NCBI GenBank assembly: GCA_937967455.1
Contig: CALCJK010000007.1
Coordinates: 1-64,000 of the forward strand
DNA: 64,000 nucleotides
Direction: 5' to 3'
Source of the DNA: an uncultured bacterium
GTDB taxonomy: Bacteria; Bacteroidota; Ignavibacteria; UBA10030; BY39
Shown: positions 43,265 to 51,315 of the stretch, piece after piece
Position numbering within the stretch: the first letter of the stretch is position 1
Layout of the letters: each line of letters begins with the position of its first letter
The notes under the pieces: generated by a model
The model's input: the letters and a program-made list of their open reading frames with translations, nothing else
What the model was told of the DNA's origin: nothing
Database searches by the model: none
Translations under genes and position numbers: made by a program

Positions 43265-45289
43265 TTATATAACTGCCGTTGGTGGAGCTGGTTCATCAGC
43301 TTTTCCAGCATTTTTCAAGGGTATTTGAATTAAAATAAAAGCAATTATGGCAAAGATTACGAGGCTTGTAAGAAATGATGGCTCAGCAAAGATTGCAAAA
43401 AGTGGTATTTCACCAAATGCTAAAGCTGCGAACACCAATCCAATCAAAGCTTCTCCGGCTATGAGTCCAGCAGCTAGCAGAACACCTGTATTTTCCACAC
43501 GAGCTTTTTGAGCATCATTATGTTGTCTTTTAATATTAAATCTTTCCACTATGCCTTTAATAAGACCACCGATAAATATAGCAAATGTAGTTTCAAGAGG
43601 TAAATACATACCAACACTAACAAGCATTGGGCTTCTAACCTGCATCAGTATAAAACCAAACCCCATTAACATACCCACAATTATAAGTGGCCATGCCATT
43701 TCACCTTTTACAATACCTTGCGACAATAGTGCCATTAAACTTGCTTGTGGAGCCGGCAAATTTTTTCCACCAAATCCAGTACCTCCTGTATTTATATCAC
43801 CTTGATGAAGAACCACCAGAGGTAGAAACATTACCAATCCGGCAAGTCCTACTCCAAATAGGTCACCGACTTGCATTTTCCAGGGTGTTCCACCTAGTAT
43901 ATGTCCAACTTTCAGGTCTTGTAACATTTCGCCAGCTACAGCAGCCGATACGCAAACAACTGCAGCTACACCTAAGACTGCCGCAACGCCAGTTGTACCA
44001 GTCATACCTAAAGCAACCATTAACAAAGCTGCTACCAAGAGTGTTGAAAGTGTCAATCCGCTGATTGGATTATTACTTGAGCCAATAATTCCGACCAAGT
44101 AACCTGAAACGGCAGCGAAGAAAAATCCTGCAATTATCATCACAATTGTTGCAACAAGAGCGGCAATTATATCTTGAGCAAAATAATTATAAATAAAAAA
44201 TGTAGCAATTGCAGCAATACCAATTCCTACCATAACCCATTTAAAGTTAATATCCTGTTCAATTCTATTTGTAGTATGTTCACCTGCAGCTGCTTTTTTA
44301 ACATCACTTATTGAACGCCGAATACCTGTAGCGAGACTTTTCCGCATCCTGAACAAAGTAAATCCAGCACCAACAAGCATACCACCAATTGCAATAGGTC
44401 TGACTATAAATCTCCAGATATTAATTGCATTTTCAGTCCAGGTTTTCTCATCTACTGATCCGGATTCTGTTATCATTGTTGGACTAAGAAAATACATTAT
44501 AATTGGAACAAACAAACCCCAAGCTAACAAACCACCGCTAAAGTTTAAAGAGGCTAATTTTGGACCGATAATATATCCAACACCTATGTATGCTGGGGAA
44601 ACACCAGGTGAGCTAAGTAAAATTCCACCCTGTGCAGATGCTTCACCACTTGAACGTAAATTGATGGTTGCTTTAGAAAAATGAATGAATTTTTCCCAGG
44701 ATGTTGCGAAGAATTTAAGCTGACCCAGAGCCTGAATGAGAGCACCTATGCCCATCGCACTAAATAAAAACTTTGCACCTGTTCCACCAGTTCTTCCAGC
44801 TTTATGAATTTCTCCTGCAGCTACTGATTCTGGAAACGGTAATTCAACATCTTCCACCATTACTTTACGCAGAAGTGCAACAAACATAATTCCGAGTACA
44901 CCTCCAGCAATCATAATTGCTGTTGACTCCAGGTAATGACCTGTTGTTGCAAACTCAGGCCAGATACCTGCTATATAGAAAGCAGGTAATGTGAATATAG
45001 CACCAGCTGCAACTGATTCCCCAATTGAGCCAACAGTTCGAGCAAAATTCTCTTCCAATATTGTACCCTTCATTACTCTTAACAAAGCCATACCAATTAC
45101 AGCGGCAGGATAAGTTGCGGCAATTGTCATACCTGCCTTTAAACCCAAATATGCATTCGCTGCGCCCAGTACCACACTCATAATCAAACCGATAATCAGG
45201 GCTTTGAGCGTAAATTCCTTCATATCAGTTGTGGCTGGAACATAAGGTGTGTACTTTAATACAGGACCTTTAGATGTTGGATCTGCCAT
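43265..45289 (-). CDS. OPT-family oligopeptide transporter
   Basis: Large inner-membrane transporter (674 residues, about 14-16 helices) of the OPT/YSL family, which takes up oligopeptides or metal-peptide chelates. GLKAGMTIAATYPAAVIGMALL, ARTVGSIGESVAAGAIFTLPA and the late RSPMLVSVGMYLPLETTFAIFIGG are family hallmarks. AAAGGAG lies 6 bases before the ATG. The downstream genes for PqqD-like and PepD proteins suggest a peptide-use operon. The exact substrate cannot be inferred. Confidence 0.92.
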   Translation of the reverse strand: MADPTSKGPVLKYTPYVPATTDMKEFTLKALIIGLIMSVVLGAANAYLGLKAGMTIAATYPAAVIGMALLRVMKGTILEENFARTVGSIGESVAAGAIFTLPAFYIAGIWPEFATTGHYLESTAIMIAGGVLGIMFVALLRKVMVEDVELPFPESVAAGEIHKAGRTGGTGAKFLFSAMGIGALIQALGQLKFFATSWEKFIHFSKATINLRSSGEASAQGGILLSSPGVSPAYIGVGYIIGPKLASLNFSGGLLAWGLFVPIIMYFLSPTMITESGSVDEKTWTENAINIWRFIVRPIAIGGMLVGAGFTLFRMRKSLATGIRRSISDVKKAAAGEHTTNRIEQDINFKWVMVGIGIAAIATFFIYNYFAQDIIAALVATIVMIIAGFFFAAVSGYLVGIIGSSNNPISGLTLSTLLVAALLMVALGMTGTTGVAAVLGVAAVVCVSAAVAGEMLQDLKVGHILGGTPWKMQVGDLFGVGLAGLVMFLPLVVLHQGDINTGGTGFGGKNLPAPQASLMALLSQGIVKGEMAWPLIIVGMLMGFGFILMQVRSPMLVSVGMYLPLETTFAIFIGGLIKGIVERFNIKRQHNDAQKARVENTGVLLAAGLIAGEALIGLVFAALAFGEIPLFAIFAEPSFLTSLVIFAIIAFILIQIPLKNAGKADEPAPPTAVI

Positions 45290-45327
45290 AATAATCTCCT
45301 TTTTTGTTAGTTTATTTATTATTTAAT

Positions 45328-46239
45328 TCATTTAAATGTATTTCTGGTAAAAATACTTTTAAAAACATACCCAGCAATCTCTGGATTCTCTTTGAATCTC
45401 CTTATTGAATAATTATACCAATGATGTCCATAAGGCACATATACCCTTAAATGATGCCCATCTCTAACAATTTGTGATCTTAACTCTGGTCTTACACCTA
45501 ACAACATCTGAAATTCATACTCATTCTTTTCCAATTTCATTTCTGAAATTAAATTGTAAGAATTTTTAATAAGTTCCTCATCATGCGTTGCAATACCAAC
45601 ATAGGCTTTGTTCTCAAACATAATTTTGAGAACTTTCATAAAGTTTTGATTAATCTCACTCTTTTTTTTAAAAGCAATAGCAGGGGATTCAATATAAATA
45701 CCCTTACAGAGCCGAAAATTCTTCAATCCATTATTCATTAGCATTCTTGCATCAGATTCTGTTCGTTTTAGATATGCTTGTAATACTATACCAACATTCG
45801 AGTAATCTTTCCTTAATTTCATATAAATTTCAATGGTATCATCAGTACAACTTGAATCTTCCATATCGATTCTGACAAAATTTTTAAAATCAGCCGCAAC
45901 TTTTACAATTTCACTTACATTCTGGTAACAAAATTCCTTGTCTAATTTTAAACCTAACTGAGTTAACTTAACTGAAAGATTTGAATCTAACCTCTCAATG
46001 AATATTGTGTTTAACGTTGTAATTGCAGCTTGTTTTGCGGCAATGGCTTCAGCTTCTTTAGTGATAGATTCTCCTAGGACATCCATTGTTGCCATCATAT
46101 TTTGGGAATTTAAAAAACGAACAGTATTAACAGCATCATTTAATTCTTCACCAGCTATATACCTGCTTGCGAAATGCTTGACTATAGGACGTGGGACCAA
46201 AGGAATAGTTGAAACAATAAGCCTATTAAGTATTTGCAT
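45328..46239 (-). CDS. Proline dehydrogenase
   Basis: FAD enzyme that oxidises proline to pyrroline-5-carboxylate. A compact monofunctional form (303 residues) with (beta/alpha)8 motifs: VRIDMEDS, VLQAYLKRT, FRLCKGIY, EFQMLLGVRPE and the C-terminal substrate-binding RVYVPYGHHWYNYSIRRFKENP. The P5C dehydrogenase half of PutA is absent and must be a separate gene. It precedes the OPT-PqqD-PepD genes by 38 bases in the same direction, which fits proline from peptides as an energy source. A promoter is predicted upstream. Confidence 0.92.
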   Translation of the reverse strand: MQILNRLIVSTIPLVPRPIVKHFASRYIAGEELNDAVNTVRFLNSQNMMATMDVLGESITKEAEAIAAKQAAITTLNTIFIERLDSNLSVKLTQLGLKLDKEFCYQNVSEIVKVAADFKNFVRIDMEDSSCTDDTIEIYMKLRKDYSNVGIVLQAYLKRTESDARMLMNNGLKNFRLCKGIYIESPAIAFKKKSEINQNFMKVLKIMFENKAYVGIATHDEELIKNSYNLISEMKLEKNEYEFQMLLGVRPELRSQIVRDGHHLRVYVPYGHHWYNYSIRRFKENPEIAGYVFKSIFTRNTFK

Positions 46240-46285
46240 TATAAATTATACTTTATTTTGGATTTATTTAATTAAAATTTTATTC

Positions 46286-46314
46286 AATATATGTAAGATG
46301 CTTTTAAAAATCAA
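46286..46314 (-). promoter_or_regulatory. Predicted promoter of the proline dehydrogenase gene
   Basis: Minus strand: TTGATT (46309-46314), 17 bases, TATATT (46286-46291). It lies in an 87-base gap after spmB. A 10-bp palindrome TAAAATTTTA follows the -10 box. Confidence 0.5.
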
Positions 46315-46326
46315 ACTTTATAAAAT

Positions 46327-46878
46327 TCATTTGAATAGTAAGTTAACTAACCATATTGACATAAGAATGCCCGCTATATCGGCTATAATACCTGCCGGAA
46401 CAGCATGGCGTGTACGAGTTATACCTACAGAACCAAAATAGACTGCAAGCACATAAAAAGTTGTTTCCCCACTTCCCATCATTACAGATACCATCCGTCC
46501 GATTAATGAATCCGCTCCATGCGTTTTAATAATTTCTGTCATTACCCCCAAAGCACCACTTCCTGAAAGAGGACGCATTATTGCCATCGGTAGCGTTTCT
46601 GCAGGCATTCCTATTAAATTAGTAAGTGGAGAAAGGATAATAGTCAGAATATCCATTGCTCCACTTGCACGAAAAATTCCGATTGCAACCAGCATCGCTA
46701 CAAGATATGGAATTATTCTTACTCCAACATTGAACCCTTCCTTTGCACCTTCAACAAATACCTCATATATTTTCACTTTCTTGATCGTACCATAAGTTAC
46801 TATAAATATTACTAACAAGGGTATTGCTATAACCGACAATATTTCTATAAAGTTTATTATCGAGTCCATATTTATCAA
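46327..46878 (-). CDS. spmB: Spore maturation protein B-like membrane protein
   Basis: Nucleoside-recognition (Gate) family, 183 residues, about five helices. VEGAKEGFNVGVRIIPYLVAMLVAIG and MRPLSGSGALGVMTE are the family core. In Bacillus, SpmA and SpmB act in spore-core dehydration; non-sporulating Bacteroidota carry the same pair with unknown transport function. It overlaps spmA by 4 bases (ATGA). Confidence 0.88.
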   Translation of the reverse strand: MINMDSIINFIEILSVIAIPLLVIFIVTYGTIKKVKIYEVFVEGAKEGFNVGVRIIPYLVAMLVAIGIFRASGAMDILTIILSPLTNLIGMPAETLPMAIMRPLSGSGALGVMTEIIKTHGADSLIGRMVSVMMGSGETTFYVLAVYFGSVGITRTRHAVPAGIIADIAGILMSIWLVNLLFK

Positions 46879-47855
46879 TTTCCCTCCAGTTGTTTTCGAA
46901 ATACTTTCAACTTTGAAAGCAATTTTACCGCGATAATACCTATTATTGTACTAACAGATGTGGCAACAATCACAGGACCCAATATCTCTGTCGGATTTAC
47001 TGAACCACTTGCAGCACGAATAGCTATGACAGTTGCCGGTATCAATTGGACATTGCTCGTATTAATAACCAGGAACGTACACATAGCATCAGTTGCAGTT
47101 CCCAATTTTTTATTTAATTTATTTAATTCTTCCATTGCTTTTAAGCCTAATGGTGTAGCAGCATTTGCCAAGCCAAGGATATTGGCTGAAATATTCATAA
47201 CCATTGCTCCAATTGCAGGATGATCATCCGGAACATCAGGAAAAAGTTTTACCGTAATAGGTTTTAATGACTTAGCGATGATCTTGATTAATCCTGAAGA
47301 TTCAGCTATTTTCATCAATCCAAGCCACAAAGACATTATACCTATTAACCCTATTGAAATTTCTACAGCTATCCGAGCATATTTCACTATACCCTCGTTT
47401 GTAACAGAATTCAATTTCACAAATTTCACAGAATTCAGAACTAATTTTACATCTGAAAAAGTTCCCATTGCTTCTTGAAAATATAATTTGCCCTGGAGTG
47501 TAGATCCATCCACCTTCTGCGCTCTTGACTGTTCAAACCATATATGAGGTGAAGTAGAATCCAGATATATCTCGATATATGCAGATTTATTATCAATAAA
47601 AATCAATGTAGCTTTCTGGATTAGATCCTTGGAGATTTTCACCCCGTAGATTCTTTCAAATTCTGACTTAGAAACTTTAATTGAAAAATTGTAGCGCTTA
47701 TTTTTTTCAACTAAAAAATTAGAATTATCATAAATTACATCAGATTTAATCTCAGCTCCATTACGATATTTATCAGATTTAATATCGTAAAGGTCCCAAC
47801 CAATTGCTGTTAGAATTCCTACAAGTATTAAAGCTAACCAAATATAATTAAGCAT
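46875..47855 (-). CDS. spmA: Spore maturation protein A-like protein with inserted domain
   Basis: Partner of SpmB. The first helix (about 3-20) and the C-terminal Gate region (about 165-320: NISANILGLANAATPLGLKAMEEL) are clear. Between them lies an extra soluble segment of about 120 residues (about 30-150) rich in beta strands (NKRYNFSIKVSKSEF, then SAYIEIYLDSTSP), so the protein has 326 residues against about 200 in Bacillus. If the first helix is a normal membrane anchor, this domain would be extracytoplasmic. Its function is unknown. Confidence 0.85.
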   Translation of the reverse strand: MLNYIWLALILVGILTAIGWDLYDIKSDKYRNGAEIKSDVIYDNSNFLVEKNKRYNFSIKVSKSEFERIYGVKISKDLIQKATLIFIDNKSAYIEIYLDSTSPHIWFEQSRAQKVDGSTLQGKLYFQEAMGTFSDVKLVLNSVKFVKLNSVTNEGIVKYARIAVEISIGLIGIMSLWLGLMKIAESSGLIKIIAKSLKPITVKLFPDVPDDHPAIGAMVMNISANILGLANAATPLGLKAMEELNKLNKKLGTATDAMCTFLVINTSNVQLIPATVIAIRAASGSVNPTEILGPVIVATSVSTIIGIIAVKLLSKLKVFRKQLEGN

Positions 47856-47904
47856 AGAGCTCCATTATTCTTAAATCGAATATAAACAAATTTTAAAACA
47901 ATTT

Positions 47905-50900
47905 CTACTTCAATAGTATAGTTTTTTTCACACCAAGAAATTGATTAACTCTCATCCTTATAAAATACACACCTGATGGCATCACCTTACCCCAATCATC
48001 TCTTCCATCCCAACTTAGATCGTATGTTCCCGGTTCAATTTGATTTTCAAATAAAGTTCTAACTTTTCTTCCTAATATATCATAGATATCTAAGCTTAGT
48101 TTCCCTTTTTCTGGAATCTGTAATTTGATATTAATACTTAAATTAAATGGATTTGGATAACAATTAAATAATTTATATTCATTCACCAGCAAAGTTCTAT
48201 TTTCAACATCTAATAGTTTTAATGGATTGAAAGAAAATTTATCTTTTTCAGTTAATGGAAAGTAGGGAACTATTCTCATAATATCTCCTTCTATAAAAAT
48301 CGAACTACTATCTATCAGTTTTGGCGAAAAAACATAATATACATCAAACTCTTCAAAATTTAATTTCAAATTCCTTTTTGTATAGAAAGTATCCGCCTGG
48401 TCACTGTAAGTTGAAGCAAATATAATTAAAAGTTCTTCTCCTCCATTTGAAGCAATTGTTGGCAACCACTTCCCATCTATGTTACCTCTACCGATATATT
48501 GATATTCACCGTTTACAATTCGGTACAACGAGTCATTATTTTCGACAATCGCAATATTTAGCTGTCTTTCCGAACCAGATCTCACATCAACCTCCCAAAC
48601 TGTAAATGGAACTGTCCAACCAAAAGCAGGATTTCCAAGCGGATGCAATTCATAATCCTGATATATAAATCCTGTCCCATTACTATCAATCACAAATGGT
48701 CTAAATTCTGGGTGTTTAACATATCTAAAAGTAGGTGGAAATGTAGCAAATCCACTTAAATATCTATATGCTTTTTGAACATTCAAATTACTGAATCGAA
48801 CTTCAATTACTCTAAGGTCTTCTACCGACAAAGCACTATTTTTGTTAATAAAGTTGTTAACTTTAGGATAACTAACTCCATAATCAGATACATCAACTTT
48901 ATATTTATCAGATTTTGTAAACCATTTATTCTCAATTGGTAAATAGTTGACAGTTTTAATCCCTGTGTTAGTATGGATATTGCCTCTCAAAATTCTAAAT
49001 CCATCAATTACCGGGGAATTATGACCTTCAAAATCTGGTAGTTCATAAAACTTCAATAGTGTATCTCCTGAGGTCATATTTACCAAGTTGAATCTTAAAT
49101 CTGGCACCTTTTTTAAACTAATCTCATAAATATTATCTTTAAGTTGAGAATAATCTACCAGAGATACTTTAAACAATCCCTCGCTACTACCACTAATATG
49201 ATTTACATTTGTATCAATAGGATTATAGGTAAAACCATAAACAGGGAATTTTAATGTATCGTACCATAAATTTTCATTTTCATCATATAACGAGAATACA
49301 AGCTTTATCTCGTTACCTGGAATTGCTGCAGGCGAAATATCAATTAAGAAGTAACCCTCGGCAGGTATTTGCTTTGATGAACCCGGCAGGATGTAACTTT
49401 CTTTAAATATATCATTTCTTGAAACTGATGCTGAAGAATCCAAACTCGCTGCAATACTAACATTAAGATTTGTAACTGTAAAATTTGTATGGTTTGTAAT
49501 CAAAATTTTGAATCGAATATTCTCACCTGGATTAGGTAATAAATCTTTATTAATATTATCAGAAACCACAACTAATGAATCTGCAGTTAACCTCCCCATC
49601 AAGGTAATATTTGTTGCTATATCATCCCAGGTTTCCTGTCTACCATCTTCATATGTAATATACAAAGAAATAATTGCTGCTGTTGAATCAACAACTGGGT
49701 ATATCCATTTCGCCCAGATATTATCGTTACTCAAGCTGTCGTCATGTAATCCATCATTAAATAATTCTTCATATGCCAATATTTCACCTCTCTTGTTAGT
49801 AACCAGTGCCGTGATATTTGTGGCATCACCAACTCTAACTCTTAAAAGAAATGGAATGCTATATGGTGTTTGATTTAAAATTGAGACATATGGTATATAT
49901 TCAGGTTTGTGAATAAAATAATGTAATCTATTTGATAATTTTCTTAACTTAATGATACTATTAATATTATCTATTCCGCGACTTATCATAGCCGCATATA
50001 CTATATCCTGAGAATCGTTTGGAGCCAAAGTGACTGGACCTGTTGACATAAAAATTCTCATATCACCTGAGGCTAAAATATTACTCTGTATAAAACCCAT
50101 TCCACTGACAGGATCTCCTGCAAATATAAAATGTGTCGAATCCCCTGTTAATGGATCAATCCATTGTGTACCAATTCGGTCCAAACCCATCATAATATTA
50201 TAAGATTGATGATATAAAGACGGATCGAACCAAGCCGGATTAGTGCACCCTCCCTGTCCCGGACTACAAGTAATTATAAAAGAACTCAGATCCAAGTTCT
50301 TATAACTTAAGAAAATTTTCCCGAAGGCGTATGCCGTATCATTTTCTGATGGTACAATTGGGCCCTGGAGTAGTTTAAATCCAACAGCGGGTGGATTTAT
50401 TCCATATCCATTAGGTTGATCATCGTTATCTCCATTATAACAGTATCCTAAGTTGTGCCTTATATCAAATACACCATAAGTAGTATCACAACCCACATTA
50501 TCATCGAATGCATTTCCCAGATCAGGATCAGACCAGAGTGTAAAAAAAGTGCTATCAAGCGTATGATTACTTTTATTATATATCTGAAATCTAATAAAAT
50601 GGACATCTGGAAATAAATTTTTAAATGCCCAAACTGTTTGACGAACCTCCACCCCAAGTGGTTTTGATCTACCCCAATACCAATTATGATATTGTGAATC
50701 GGCATCATTAAAAACACAAAATTGAACTAAATCTGGGTAAATTGTGTCTTTTGCGAATGCAATACCAATTCGATCAAAAAAAGGATTCCATACATTATCA
50801 TTGTCTACATCAATCCATGGCGCACCATATTCAACTGGCCATTGCATATAATCAGGATTTGTAGTGGGCAAATCAGATAATGGTTTCACTTGGTATATTC

Positions 50901-51294
50901 TCACATGTGGAAGAGTGTGATCTTCAGCAATTCCACTACTTAGGATTCGTCCAGGTTTGAATTCACTACCAAAATGTCCAGCTGTTGCAACATGAACCTC
51001 TACTCCAGTATCAGTAGAAACTTTTGCTCCGATCCACAAAGCGGTTGAAAAAATAGCATAAATTCCACTCCCTTTAGGCCATTCAAATCCAGGACCTGTG
51101 TTGAGATGATTGCTGTAAAATTCACCTTGATTTCGAAAAAATCCAGAAATGCGGTTAATATCTACAATTTTAAAGTCGCTTATTTTCGCATTCCCTGATC
51201 TAACATTATTTTCGTTAATTTTAAAATGAACACCGCCAGATAGATTATATAAATAATTAGAAAATACCATTATAAGCATTAATTTTTTTAACAT
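47905..51294 (-). CDS. Large T9SS-sorted secreted protein
   Basis: A 1129-residue exported protein. A signal peptide (about 1-20) precedes a large N-terminal region (about 20-440) of a type common in secreted Ignavibacteria-like proteins (GFFRNQGEFYSN, ALWIGAKV, FCVFNDADSQYH), Ig-like segments around 470-560, a CARDB-like segment (about 585-650, LLPNPGENIRFKILITNH), and a C-terminal T9SS sorting domain (CYPNPFNLSINIKLQIP, PSGVYFIRMRV). AAGGA lies about 9 bases before the ATG. No enzyme motif is recognised; surface adhesion or binding is a guess. Confidence 0.8.
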   Translation of the reverse strand: MLKKLMLIMVFSNYLYNLSGGVHFKINENNVRSGNAKISDFKIVDINRISGFFRNQGEFYSNHLNTGPGFEWPKGSGIYAIFSTALWIGAKVSTDTGVEVHVATAGHFGSEFKPGRILSSGIAEDHTLPHVRIYQVKPLSDLPTTNPDYMQWPVEYGAPWIDVDNDNVWNPFFDRIGIAFAKDTIYPDLVQFCVFNDADSQYHNWYWGRSKPLGVEVRQTVWAFKNLFPDVHFIRFQIYNKSNHTLDSTFFTLWSDPDLGNAFDDNVGCDTTYGVFDIRHNLGYCYNGDNDDQPNGYGINPPAVGFKLLQGPIVPSENDTAYAFGKIFLSYKNLDLSSFIITCSPGQGGCTNPAWFDPSLYHQSYNIMMGLDRIGTQWIDPLTGDSTHFIFAGDPVSGMGFIQSNILASGDMRIFMSTGPVTLAPNDSQDIVYAAMISRGIDNINSIIKLRKLSNRLHYFIHKPEYIPYVSILNQTPYSIPFLLRVRVGDATNITALVTNKRGEILAYEELFNDGLHDDSLSNDNIWAKWIYPVVDSTAAIISLYITYEDGRQETWDDIATNITLMGRLTADSLVVVSDNINKDLLPNPGENIRFKILITNHTNFTVTNLNVSIAASLDSSASVSRNDIFKESYILPGSSKQIPAEGYFLIDISPAAIPGNEIKLVFSLYDENENLWYDTLKFPVYGFTYNPIDTNVNHISGSSEGLFKVSLVDYSQLKDNIYEISLKKVPDLRFNLVNMTSGDTLLKFYELPDFEGHNSPVIDGFRILRGNIHTNTGIKTVNYLPIENKWFTKSDKYKVDVSDYGVSYPKVNNFINKNSALSVEDLRVIEVRFSNLNVQKAYRYLSGFATFPPTFRYVKHPEFRPFVIDSNGTGFIYQDYELHPLGNPAFGWTVPFTVWEVDVRSGSERQLNIAIVENNDSLYRIVNGEYQYIGRGNIDGKWLPTIASNGGEELLIIFASTYSDQADTFYTKRNLKLNFEEFDVYYVFSPKLIDSSSIFIEGDIMRIVPYFPLTEKDKFSFNPLKLLDVENRTLLVNEYKLFNCYPNPFNLSINIKLQIPEKGKLSLDIYDILGRKVRTLFENQIEPGTYDLSWDGRDDWGKVMPSGVYFIRMRVNQFLGVKKTILLK

Positions 51295-51315
51295 GGCACA
51301 AATCCTTTCATTTAT

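Noticed and set aside
43687-44064. Plus-strand open frame of 125 codons
   Set aside because: It is antisense within the OPT transporter gene, is leucine-rich and repetitive as expected from reverse reading of membrane codons, and has no ribosome site.
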